Positions 23,316 through 31,743 of a DNA stretch of 42,587 nucleotides are shown here, one piece after another. The notes under the pieces were generated by a model. That model was not told the DNA's origin, did no database searches, and saw nothing but the letters and a program-made list of their open reading frames with translations. This DNA is from an uncultured Lachnospiraceae bacterium (GTDB lineage Bacteria > Bacillota > Clostridia > Lachnospirales > Lachnospiraceae). The stretch spans positions 1 to 42,587 of the forward strand of contig CAJTKU010000023.1 in the NCBI GenBank assembly GCA_910577015.1. Reading direction: 5' to 3'. The position numbers and the translations under genes were made by a program. Position 1 is the stretch's first letter, and each line of letters starts with the position of its first letter.

Positions 23316-23352
23316 AAAGAACGCCGCTTGTTTATGGTAAGCGGCGTTCTTT
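23316..23352. terminator. Bidirectional terminator overlapping the lacI stop codon
   Basis: AAAGAACGCCGCTT (23316-23329) and AAGCGGCGTTCTTT (23339-23352) are perfect 14-base arms. The right arm encodes the last residues of the minus-strand LacI protein (its TAA is at 23334-23332), so the hairpin serves both converging genes. Confidence 0.88.
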
Positions 23353-24339
23353 GCATATTGCAGTGGATTTTCTACGGATAAATTGGGCGCGAAGGAGCGT
23401 TTTGCTGATGGAAACCTTGTTAAGCAGGGAAGACAACGTATAATAGCCGCTTTTTCCCAACTCCACCCTGTCCTGCTTGATGGTGGTAAGCGGGGGTGTC
23501 AGGTGTGCGGAAATGGGCAGGTCATCAAAGCCGATAACGCTGATATCTTCCGGTACGGAATACCCCCGCTTTTTACATTCTGTAATGACGCCCGATGCAA
23601 TCAGGTCATTGCCGCACATGATGGCGGTAGCGCCTGCCGCAAGAAAGTTCGGGACATGATATTTTGCAGAATCTGCAACATAATAGCCGTAAGCGGTAAG
23701 TTCTTCGGAGATGGGAAGGTTGTGTGATTGCATACTGTCGATAAAAGCCTGCTGTCTCTGGTCAGATACCATGGAGTTTAAGGAACCGTTTAAAAAGGCA
23801 ATTTTTGTATGCCCAAGGGAAACCAGATGGTCAATGCCCATATCAATTCCTTCAAAATTGTCCGTTCCGACAGAACCTACGGCAGGGTTCCTGCGGATAT
23901 AATTATCAAACAGCACAGTCGGGATGTTGGTTGCAGAGAGTTGACCCATCCAGTCATCATGCAATGCAAAACCGACAAGAAATGCACCGGAAAAACCGTT
24001 TTTCAGCATATAAGTATCATACTTTTCAGACGTCTGAAAAGCGGGGGTAATAGGGGTCACAACCACTTCCCAGTTGTCGCGGTAGGCGGCCTGTTTAAAA
24101 CCCAGTACAATTTCATAACCAAACTGATTAGCAGTTTCATAGTCCATGTTTTCAATAAAAATGCATAACTTTTTATGCTCTTCTTTTTTCATCCGTTTCG
24201 TGGTATAACCCATTTCCACAGCAGTGTCCAGAACTGTCTGGCGCAATTCCTCACTGATGTCACTGGCGCCGTTCAACCCTTTGGAAACCGTGCTGACAGA
24301 AATGCCAAGACGGCTTGCAATATCTTTTATGGTAGCCAT
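23332..24339 (-). CDS. LacI-family regulator of the maltodextrin locus
   Basis: The product has 335 residues from the ATG at 24339, with GGGAGG six bases upstream; the longer upstream frame has no ribosome site. It has an N-terminal helix-turn-helix (MATIKDIASRLGISVSTVSK) and hinge (DTAVEMGYTTKR). A periplasmic-binding-like domain follows, with GIDHLVSLGHTKIAFLNG, AIMCGNDLIASGVI and ISVIGFDDLPISAHLTPPLT. It diverges from the MalQ-like gene, so control of the maltodextrin operon through the palindrome at 24541-24562 is likely. The effector is probably a maltooligosaccharide, by position only. Confidence 0.9.
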   Translation of the reverse strand: MATIKDIASRLGISVSTVSKGLNGASDISEELRQTVLDTAVEMGYTTKRMKKEEHKKLCIFIENMDYETANQFGYEIVLGFKQAAYRDNWEVVVTPITPAFQTSEKYDTYMLKNGFSGAFLVGFALHDDWMGQLSATNIPTVLFDNYIRRNPAVGSVGTDNFEGIDMGIDHLVSLGHTKIAFLNGSLNSMVSDQRQQAFIDSMQSHNLPISEELTAYGYYVADSAKYHVPNFLAAGATAIMCGNDLIASGVITECKKRGYSVPEDISVIGFDDLPISAHLTPPLTTIKQDRVELGKSGYYTLSSLLNKVSISKTLLRAQFIRRKSTAICKERRLP

Positions 24340-24540
24340 AAAGTGCCTCCCTCGGTATTTTAATGTCCGAATTTTCTTTTGCGTTTTTCTAAAATAGTCT
24401 GTAAATTTTACTTTATAGTATAAAAGCAAATAGTTAGACATGCAATAGTTATAGATGAGAAAATATATTTTCGAAATCATCAAATTTTCTTTTTGTTAAA
24501 ATTGTACAAAAAAGCAATTAGAAAAACGTAAAAAACATAG

Positions 24541-24595
24541 AATATGTAAATGTTTTCATATTAGCATTGACAAAATGCAGTAAAAAGTGTTAAAA
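24541..24595 (+). promoter_or_regulatory. Operator and promoter of the maltodextrin operon
   Basis: AATATGTAAATGTTTTCATATT (24541-24562) is a near-perfect palindrome with AATATG and CATATT ends. Its centre also resembles a CcpA cre site (TGTAAATGTTTTCA against TGWAANCGNTNWCA). It lies four bases before TTGACA (24567-24572); 17 bases later the -10 is only TTAAAA. The rest of the 315-base gap between lacI and the MalQ-like gene is A/T-rich and shows no further element. Confidence 0.55.
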
Positions 24596-24654
24596 AGTAA
24601 TTACAAAACGAAAATTCACGAAAACAACATACATAATGAAAGCAGGGATGGAGA

Positions 24655-26142
24655 ATGGGGGAGAAAGCATTTTTAAGAGGTGCGGGCATTCTACTGTCGA
24701 TAACAAGCCTTCCATCCGAGTACGGTATGGGTACCTTGGGGAATGCAGCCTGCAGTTTTGTGGATTTGCTGGTGGATTTGAGACAAAAGTACTGGCAGAT
24801 ACCGCAGTTTGTGGATACCGGTTGTATTGACGAAGTCTATCAGTCGCATTCCGTGTTTGCCGGCAATCCGTATTTGATAGATTTGGGTATCCTGATTACG
24901 CAGGGTCTGGTAATGAAAGAAGAAGTCGGATTTTTTGACAGACCTGGCAAAAAGGGTCATATCGATTACAGGGATGTGTGTGAGAAACATTTTCAAGTCT
25001 TAGAAACAGCATTTAGTCGTTTTGACAGCAGCAGTAAAGCGTTTGAGAGTTTTTGTGAAAAAAATAAAGAGTGGCTGGATGATTATTCTTTTTTCATGTC
25101 GCTGAAAACGTTTTCTGGAAATAAAGAGTGGTTTCGCTGGGAAGACAGTTTAAGAAACAGAAATTCGGAAACAATGAAAAGATACGGGAAGCAATTGGCT
25201 AATCAAATTTGTTTCTGGAAGTTTTGCCAGTATCTGTTTTTTTCACAGTGGAACAGACTGAAGAAGTATGCCAATGCAAGGGGCATACAGTTAATCGGGG
25301 AAGTGCCTTTGTATGTTAAGTATGACAGCGCAGAAGTATGGGCGAACAAGGAATTGTTTGCACTTGACGATGACGGCATATTACAGATGACGGCAGGTTA
25401 TCCTACTGATGAGGCTAAGGGCGGAGGTGGCAAAGATGTTGTTCCCGCTTATCGCTGGGAACAGATGGAGGAAGACAATTTTTCCTGGTGGCAGAAGAGG
25501 ATAAAAAACGCCGCTGCCATGTATGATGTTCTATGTATTGACGGTTTTCCTGATATCGTCAAATTTTATGAAAAACCGCTTAAGGGCAGAACGGTACAGG
25601 CAGGTAGATGGCATAAAGGACCCGGCAAAAAACTGGCTGATGTTTTAGAACAGGCGTCAGGCGACTGCAAACTTTTCGCAGGGAATCCGGATTCATTGCT
25701 GCCGGGGGCAAGAAGGCTGGCAGTCAGGATGGGATGGCCCGTTGTCAAGGTTCTGCCGGAAGCTTTCAGTGACAGTACAGCCAATGCAAATCTGCCAAGT
25801 AATTATACGGACACAAAAGCCGTGGTGTATGCAGGAACCCGCGGGAATATGTCAATGACGGCATTCTTCAGGGATAAAACGGAATATGAACTTGCATTTT
25901 TGTATGAGTATCTCGGGATTGCTTCCAAGGAGGAAATACCGGATGCCATTATAAGGCTGGCGTATTCTTCTGTTGCGGATGTGGTTATCATGAGGATGCG
26001 CGACATCCTGAACACAGACAGTGATTATGGCGCAGGCCGTCCGGCCGAACAGGAAGTTTTTCAATGGGGGACGGGTGAAGACGGTCTCACAGAGGAGAGA
26101 AGGGCCTGGCTTCGGACACTGGCCGCCGTATACCGGCGATAA
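24655..26142 (+). CDS. MalQ-like protein (GH77) with lost catalytic residues
   Basis: The product has 495 residues from the ATG at 24655. It matches 4-alpha-glucanotransferase along its length: GAGILLSITSLPSEYGMGTL, HSVFAGNPYLIDLG, GEVPLYVKYDSAEVWANKEL and AGRWHKGPGKKL are all GH77 blocks. The active site is changed. The nucleophile Asp is kept (Asp296 in LCIDGFPD) but its usual RIDHFRG setting is gone. The general acid/base of AEDLG is replaced in FAGNPDSL (Gly343). The third carboxylate of GTHDN is replaced in GTRGNMS (Gly397). The usual PPDYFS-GQ-WGNP loop is also altered (PTDEAKGGGGKDVVPAYRW). It is probably not an active transferase; a sugar-binding or regulatory role is possible. It is first in the maltodextrin operon. 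Confidence 0.8.
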   Translation: MGEKAFLRGAGILLSITSLPSEYGMGTLGNAACSFVDLLVDLRQKYWQIPQFVDTGCIDEVYQSHSVFAGNPYLIDLGILITQGLVMKEEVGFFDRPGKKGHIDYRDVCEKHFQVLETAFSRFDSSSKAFESFCEKNKEWLDDYSFFMSLKTFSGNKEWFRWEDSLRNRNSETMKRYGKQLANQICFWKFCQYLFFSQWNRLKKYANARGIQLIGEVPLYVKYDSAEVWANKELFALDDDGILQMTAGYPTDEAKGGGGKDVVPAYRWEQMEEDNFSWWQKRIKNAAAMYDVLCIDGFPDIVKFYEKPLKGRTVQAGRWHKGPGKKLADVLEQASGDCKLFAGNPDSLLPGARRLAVRMGWPVVKVLPEAFSDSTANANLPSNYTDTKAVVYAGTRGNMSMTAFFRDKTEYELAFLYEYLGIASKEEIPDAIIRLAYSSVADVVIMRMRDILNTDSDYGAGRPAEQEVFQWGTGEDGLTEERRAWLRTLAAVYRR

Positions 26143-26227
26143 GGCCGGCATGAACATGATATAGGGTGTGCAAAGCACATTTTATATATACTATTAACGA
26201 AAGTGATAGGAAAAGGAGAGGACAATT

Positions 26228-27532
26228 ATGAAGAAAAAAGTTTTAGCTTTACTCATGGCAGCAGCCATGGTAGTAACCATGGCAGGATGTGGCGACACAC
26301 CGGCTACAGACAATCAGGGAGGCGGCAGCACTCCTGCAAACACCAATGAAAGCACGCCTGCAGACAATCAGGGCGGTACAGAGGGAACAAAAGACGTAGC
26401 CCTTACTGTATGGGCTCCTTCAGAGGACCAGAATGATGAGACCGGCAACTGGCTGAAAACCATGTGCGAGCAGTTTAACGAAGCGCATCCCGAGTGGAAT
26501 ATCACCTTTACTTATGGTGTGTGTGCAGAAGGTGATGCAAAAGCAACTGTTACCCAGGACGTAGAAGCAGCAGCAGACGTTTATATGTTTGCAAACGACA
26601 ACCTGACTGACTTGATTGCAAGCAACGGTATTGCAAAACTGGGCGGTTCCACACTGGAATATGTGCAGAACAATATGTCACAGGCGCTTGTGGATTCCGT
26701 TACGGTTGACGGTTCTGTATACGGCGTTCCTTTTACAACCAACACATGGTTTATGTATTACAACAAGAGCCTTCTTACAGAAGACGATATCAAGAGTCTG
26801 GAAACCATGCTTGAAAAAGGTAAGGTAGCATTCCCCTTAAGCAACTCCTGGTATATTGCATCTTTCTATGTAGCTAACGGATGTACTTTATTTGGCGACG
26901 GCAATGACGAAGCAGCAGGCATCGACTTTGGCGGTGACAAGGCAGTGGCAGTTACCAATTACCTTGTAGATTTGGCTGCAAATCCTAACTTTGTAAATGA
27001 CGGTGCAGGCGAAGGCCTTGCAGGTATGGCAGACGGTTCTGTTGTAGCATTTTTCTCCGGTTCATGGGATTACGGCAACGTAGTAAATGCAATCGGTGAA
27101 GAGAATGTAGGCGCTGCACAGCTTCCCACCATCAACATTGACGGAGCAGACAAGAGCCTGATGTCCTTCTTTGGTTCTAAGGCAATCGGCGTAAATCCTA
27201 ACTGTGACGATATGGAAGTAGCAGTTGCGCTGGTAGCATATCTTGGCGGCGAAGAGGCACAGAAAGCACATTATGATATGAGAAATATCCTTCCTACCAA
27301 TACCACCGTACTGGCAGACCCTGCAATCGCATCTGACATCGTGGCAATCGCATCTGATGAATGTATTGCAAACACATCCATCATGCAGCCTTACTGCCCG
27401 GCCATGAACAATTACTGGACACCTGCAGAGAACTTTGGTAAGTCCATCATTTCTAAGGAAGTAACCCATGACAACGCAGCAGAAAAAACAGAGATGTTGA
27501 ACACTTCTGTAAATTCTTCTGTAGTAGAATAG
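26228..27532 (+). CDS. malE: Maltodextrin ABC transporter substrate-binding lipoprotein
   Basis: The product has 434 residues from the ATG at 26228 with AAAGGAGAGG upstream. It has a lipoprotein signal peptide with the lipobox ending MAGC (Cys21), then a Thr/Gly/Asn-rich linker. The mature protein is a family-1 sugar-binding protein: ALTVWAPSEDQNDETGNWLK, VPFTTNTWFMYYNKSLLTED, and VVAFFSGSWDYGNV. The pair of permeases downstream and the GH13 lipoprotein make maltodextrin the likely ligand. A stem-loop after the gene may keep its message level above that of the permeases. Confidence 0.88.
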   Translation: MKKKVLALLMAAAMVVTMAGCGDTPATDNQGGGSTPANTNESTPADNQGGTEGTKDVALTVWAPSEDQNDETGNWLKTMCEQFNEAHPEWNITFTYGVCAEGDAKATVTQDVEAAADVYMFANDNLTDLIASNGIAKLGGSTLEYVQNNMSQALVDSVTVDGSVYGVPFTTNTWFMYYNKSLLTEDDIKSLETMLEKGKVAFPLSNSWYIASFYVANGCTLFGDGNDEAAGIDFGGDKAVAVTNYLVDLAANPNFVNDGAGEGLAGMADGSVVAFFSGSWDYGNVVNAIGEENVGAAQLPTINIDGADKSLMSFFGSKAIGVNPNCDDMEVAVALVAYLGGEEAQKAHYDMRNILPTNTTVLADPAIASDIVAIASDECIANTSIMQPYCPAMNNYWTPAENFGKSIISKEVTHDNAAEKTEMLNTSVNSSVVE

Positions 27533-27552
27533 GATTTTTCCTACAGGTAAGT

Positions 27553-27579
27553 TTCCAGAGGGCTTTGTGCCCTCTGGAA
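27553..27579 (+). promoter_or_regulatory. Intercistronic stem-loop between malE and malF
   Basis: TTCCAGAGGGC (27553-27563) and GCCCTCTGGAA (27569-27579) are perfect 11-base arms around TTTGT. No T-run follows, so this is more likely an mRNA-stabilising or partial-attenuation hairpin than a full terminator. Confidence 0.75.
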
Positions 27580-27639
27580 GCACTTATGAAAATGCGGGAT
27601 TCGCTATAGCAGTCTGAAGGTGAAAAGGAGGGCGTGTGC

Positions 27640-29022
27640 GTGGGTAAAGCAGCTGGTAAGAAAAAAAGAGGAAAAGATTTTGCAACACCCTATACGCTGG
27701 GAGCGGCTGTGAAAAAGGGTGATTTTGCAACAAAGCTTTCTTTCGTCATCTGTGGCGCGGGAAACATCATATACAGACAGTTTATTAAAGGTTTTTTGTT
27801 TCTGGCAATAGAAATTGCCTACATTTGGTTCATGATAAAAAGCGGATTTTATAACTTATCCATGCTTCCTTCTTTGGGATGGCTGGAACAGGAAGAAATC
27901 TGGAATGAATCCAAAGGGATATATGAGTATGTGGCCGGACACAATTCGGTATTGATTCTGCTATACGGCGTATTGACGATATTTATTACATTTATGTTTA
28001 TTCTGGTGTGGAAAAGCGCCGTAAAAAGTGCGTATAAGGCACAGTGCCTGACAAAGGAAGGAAAACATGTCAATTCCTTTATGGATGATGTGAAGGATTT
28101 GTTTAACGGTAATCTGCAGAATCTGCTGATGTCGGTTCCTTTGGCTGGTATTATATCTTTTACTGTTCTGCCGCTTATTTTCATGATAAGCATGGCTTTT
28201 ACCAGTTACAGTAAACTGGATAACCATCTGGTGCTGTTCGACTGGGTAGGGCTTGATAATTTCAAAAAAGTTTTGAGTTTTAAAGATGCTATCGGACAAC
28301 AATTCTGGTCGGTATTGGGCTGGACTCTTATCTGGGCCATTTTTGCCACCGGACTCAATTATATACTTGGCATGATACTTGCGATTGTCATTAACCGCAA
28401 GGGCACAAGATTTAAAGGCTTCTGGAGGTTCTGCTTTATCCTTTCCATTGCGGTTCCCCAGTTTGTAACCCTGCTTATTATGCGTACCATGCTGAATCAG
28501 GAGGGGGCGGTAAACGTACTGCTGAAATCCATTGGACTGATAGATGAGTCCCTTCCGTTTTTTACGGACGCCACATGGGCAAGGGTGACCGTCATTGTCA
28601 TCAACCTCTGGGTAGGTATCCCATATACTTTGATACAGGCGACGGGTATTTTACAGAATATTCCTGCCGAGTTGTATGAATCTGCAAGGGTGGACGGTGC
28701 GAATGCATTTGTGACTTTCTTTAAAATCACGCTGCCGTACATGATGTTTGTCATGACGCCGTACCTGATTACCCAGTTTACGGGTAATGTAAATAACTTT
28801 AACGTCATTTACCTGCTGTCGGCGGGAGCGCCTACTCCGGTAGGAAATTCGGCAGGAAAGACGGACCTCTTGGTTACATGGCTGTATAAGTTGACTGTTG
28901 ACCAGCAGTATTTCAACCTGGGCGCCGTTATCGGTATTATGACATTCATAGTTCTGGCAATCGTGGCGCTGGTAACTTATCGGAATACCGCATCTTATAA
29001 GGACGAGGAGGGATTCCAATAA
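27640..29022 (+). CDS. malF: Maltodextrin ABC transporter permease (MalF-like)
   Basis: The product has 460 residues from the GTG at 27640, which lies eight bases after AAGGAGG; the GTG at 27634 is too close. It has extra N-terminal membrane segments and a long linker before the permease core, as in Gram-positive MalF/GanP types. Core features are LPLIFMISMAFTSYS, WRFCFILSIAVPQFVTLLIM and the EAA-type loop ELYESARVDGANAFVTFFKI, which contacts the ATPase. The ATPase gene (MsmX-like) is not in the window and is presumably shared. The stop overlaps the next start (TAATG). Confidence 0.9.
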   Translation: MGKAAGKKKRGKDFATPYTLGAAVKKGDFATKLSFVICGAGNIIYRQFIKGFLFLAIEIAYIWFMIKSGFYNLSMLPSLGWLEQEEIWNESKGIYEYVAGHNSVLILLYGVLTIFITFMFILVWKSAVKSAYKAQCLTKEGKHVNSFMDDVKDLFNGNLQNLLMSVPLAGIISFTVLPLIFMISMAFTSYSKLDNHLVLFDWVGLDNFKKVLSFKDAIGQQFWSVLGWTLIWAIFATGLNYILGMILAIVINRKGTRFKGFWRFCFILSIAVPQFVTLLIMRTMLNQEGAVNVLLKSIGLIDESLPFFTDATWARVTVIVINLWVGIPYTLIQATGILQNIPAELYESARVDGANAFVTFFKITLPYMMFVMTPYLITQFTGNVNNFNVIYLLSAGAPTPVGNSAGKTDLLVTWLYKLTVDQQYFNLGAVIGIMTFIVLAIVALVTYRNTASYKDEEGFQ

Positions 29023-29891
29023 TGAGAGAAAAACATGGTTCGGCTAAGACAAGGAGATTTATTTCCAATACGGTGGTGCATATTGTACTGGCAGTGCTGG
29101 CATTTATCTGGCTGTTTCCCATCTTTTGGGTTATTATGACAAGTTTCCGTGCAGAGCCCGGTTCGTATGTGACGTCATTTTTCCCGAAGGGATACACGCT
29201 GGGCAATTACCAGAAGCTGTTTACGGACACGACGGTGTTAAACTTTCCGAGGATGTTTATGAACACGCTGATTATTGCAATATTCTCCTGCATCATTTCT
29301 TCTTTCATGGTGCTGAGCGTATCCTACTGTATGTCCAGACTGCGTTTCAAATTCAGGAAGCCGTTTATGAATATTGCCATGATTCTGACATTGTTCCCCG
29401 GTTTTATGTCCATGATTGCCGTTTACTACATTTTAAAGGCAATCGGACTTTCGGAGGGAGCCATGATTCGTGTGGCGCTTGTGATGGTTTATTCCGGCGG
29501 TACAGGACTCGGATTTTATGTGGCGAAGGGTTTCTTTGATACCATTCCCAAGGCGTTGGATGAGGCGGCATTTCTGGACGGCGCAACGAAGTTTCAGGTG
29601 TTTACGAGAATTACCATGCCGCTCAGCAAACCGATTATCGTATACACGGTATTGACTTCCTTTATGGCTCCCTGGACCGACTTCATTTTTGCAAAGGTTA
29701 TCTGCCGTGCAGAGTCACAGTATTTTACCGTTGCAATCGGGCTTTGGAGAATGCTTGAGAGAGAATATATTAACAGCTGGTATACCAGCTTTGCGGCGGG
29801 CGCCGTACTGATTTCCATTCCGATTGCCATTGTGTTCCTCGCAACGCAGAAGTTCTATGCTGACGGTATGTCGGGAGCAGTGAAAGGCTAA
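29022..29891 (+). CDS. malG: Maltodextrin ABC transporter permease (MalG-like)
   Basis: The product has 289 residues. The ATG at 29022 overlaps the TAA of the upstream permease by one base. Six membrane segments are visible: the first is VHIVLAVLAFIWLFPIFWVI, and SFMAPWTDFIFAKV lies near the fifth. The EAA loop reads ALDEAAFLDGATKFQVFTRI followed by TMPLSKP. The C-terminus ends KFYADGMSGAVKG, as in the MalG/GanQ group. It pairs with the MalF-like protein. Confidence 0.92.
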   Translation: MREKHGSAKTRRFISNTVVHIVLAVLAFIWLFPIFWVIMTSFRAEPGSYVTSFFPKGYTLGNYQKLFTDTTVLNFPRMFMNTLIIAIFSCIISSFMVLSVSYCMSRLRFKFRKPFMNIAMILTLFPGFMSMIAVYYILKAIGLSEGAMIRVALVMVYSGGTGLGFYVAKGFFDTIPKALDEAAFLDGATKFQVFTRITMPLSKPIIVYTVLTSFMAPWTDFIFAKVICRAESQYFTVAIGLWRMLEREYINSWYTSFAAGAVLISIPIAIVFLATQKFYADGMSGAVKG

Positions 29892-29914
29892 AATCAGAAT
29901 AAAAAGAGGTTATT

Positions 29915-31594
29915 ATGAAAAAAAGATTATGGATAATCTTGTGCATACTGGGCATGGCAGCAGCCATGCCCGGTTGCGCATCAAAAAAGAATATTACGGA
30001 TACCAATGATACGACGGTGCAAGAGGAGCTGGAAGAGCAGGGAATTGCCTCACTTCCGCTTGAAGTGATAGATGACAAGTACCGCACATTTTATGAAGTT
30101 TTTGTCTATTCCTTTTATGACAGTGACGGAGACGGCATAGGTGATTTGAAAGGGCTGACACAGAAGCTGGATTACATAAATGACGGGGATGACGCGACAG
30201 ATACGGATTTGGGGTGCAACGGCATCTGGCTTATGCCCATTATGCCCTCCACCACATATCACAAATATGATGTGACGGATTATTGCAGCATCGATTCCGA
30301 GTATGGCACCATGGAAGATTTTGAAGCATTTATGGCTGCCTGTGGCGAGCGGGATATTCATGTTCTGATTGACCTTGTCATCAATCATACCTCTTCAAGC
30401 CATCCATGGTTTGTGGCTGCCTGCGATTATCTGAAGGAGCTGGGAGACGGGGAACCGTCAGCGGAGGAATGCCCGTATTTTGAGTATTACAATTTTTCCA
30501 AGGAAAAAAAGAACAGTGCATACTATCAGGTAGAAGGGACGGAGTGGTATTATGAAGCGCCTTTCTGGAGTGAAATGCCGGATTTAAACCTTTACAGTGA
30601 TAAGGTCAGGGAAGAGATTGCCGTCATCACGCAGTTCTGGCTGGACAAGGGAGTTGCGGGTTTCAGGCTGGATGCAGCGAAAGAATTTGTGTCCGACAAC
30701 ACCGCGGCAAATGTGGAAATCCTGACATGGTTTGCCGATATGGTAAAGTCCCAGAAAGAGGATGCCTATATTGTGGCGGAGGTCTGGACGGATGCGGATA
30801 CCTATGCACAGTATTATGCAAGCGGCATAGACAGTACGTTTGACTTTCAGTTTGCCGCACAGGACGGTATCATTGCCGGAACCTTAAACGGCACAGGCGG
30901 GTATAATGCGATTTCGTATGGTAAGGCGGTGGAACAGGTTGCGGAGAAATTGTCCGCATACAATGAAGAGTTTATTGACGCGCCGTTCTATACCAACCAT
31001 GATATGGGCCGGAGCGCCGGATATTATGCCGGTGACGGAAGCACTGAAAAAACTAAGATTGCCCAGGCGATGAATCTGCTTATGAGCGGAAATGCTTTCT
31101 TATATTATGGGGAAGAGCTGGGAATGAAGGGAGCGGGAAAAGATGAAAACAAAAGGGCTCCCATGCAATGGTCTGCAGATGCATCGGCGGAGGGCATGTG
31201 TAAAGGCCCCGAATATATGGACAGCATCAAGATGAAGTTCGGAAGTTTAGAGGAACAGGAAGGGGATGCAGCCTCGGTCTATTGTTATATAAAGGATGTT
31301 ATCCGTATCAGGAATGCTTTTCCGGAAATAGCAAGGGGAATGACGGAATATCTCGAGGATATTTCCAATGAGCAGATTTGTGCGTTCAGAAAAACTTATG
31401 ACGGGGAAGAATTGCTTCTGGTGTATAATCTGTCAGCAGAGCCGGCAAGCGTTGCTATGGACGGCATATTGGTGAACGGGCAGGAATGGGGCAGCCTTGC
31501 GGCATGCGCCGTACTTCTTACAGGAGAGGAGCAGGCAGTGCAGGAGGGCTCGAACCTGACGCTTCCGCCTTACAGCGTGGCAGTGTACAAATAA
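29915..31594 (+). CDS. GH13 alpha-amylase-family lipoprotein
   Basis: The product has 559 residues from the ATG at 29915 (AAAGAGG upstream). The signal peptide ends in a lipobox (AMPGC, Cys21), so the enzyme is anchored outside the membrane. GH13 regions are clear: FYEVFVYSFYDSDGDGIGDL, DVTDYCSID, HVLIDLVINHTSSSHPW, GFRLDAAKEF (nucleophile Asp253), YIVAEVWTDA (acid/base Glu289) and FYTNHDMGR (Asp363). All three catalytic carboxylates are present, unlike in the MalQ-like protein of the same operon. The DSDGDGIGDL segment may bind calcium. It would cut starch fragments or maltodextrins at the cell surface for uptake by MalEFG. Confidence 0.93.
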   Translation: MKKRLWIILCILGMAAAMPGCASKKNITDTNDTTVQEELEEQGIASLPLEVIDDKYRTFYEVFVYSFYDSDGDGIGDLKGLTQKLDYINDGDDATDTDLGCNGIWLMPIMPSTTYHKYDVTDYCSIDSEYGTMEDFEAFMAACGERDIHVLIDLVINHTSSSHPWFVAACDYLKELGDGEPSAEECPYFEYYNFSKEKKNSAYYQVEGTEWYYEAPFWSEMPDLNLYSDKVREEIAVITQFWLDKGVAGFRLDAAKEFVSDNTAANVEILTWFADMVKSQKEDAYIVAEVWTDADTYAQYYASGIDSTFDFQFAAQDGIIAGTLNGTGGYNAISYGKAVEQVAEKLSAYNEEFIDAPFYTNHDMGRSAGYYAGDGSTEKTKIAQAMNLLMSGNAFLYYGEELGMKGAGKDENKRAPMQWSADASAEGMCKGPEYMDSIKMKFGSLEEQEGDAASVYCYIKDVIRIRNAFPEIARGMTEYLEDISNEQICAFRKTYDGEELLLVYNLSAEPASVAMDGILVNGQEWGSLAACAVLLTGEEQAVQEGSNLTLPPYSVAVYK

Positions 31595-31615
31595 GTCAAT
31601 AATATGGAAAATACA

Positions 31616-31646
31616 AAGAGCCTGCAGGGGATACCTGCAGGCTCTT
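31616..31646. terminator. Terminator at the end of the maltodextrin operon
   Basis: AAGAGCCTGCAGG (31616-31628) and CCTGCAGGCTCTT (31634-31646) are perfect arms around a 5-base loop. The T-run on the plus side is short; on the minus side TTTGTATTTTC follows, so it probably also serves the convergent gene. Confidence 0.8.
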
Positions 31647-31743
31647 CGCTTGTGTAAAAGGGGAATTTTCCGGAAATGCTAATATTAGCAGTCGTGGCAT
31701 TCCTGCCAAGACATCATTATCATACACCCAAAGTAAAAGATTG

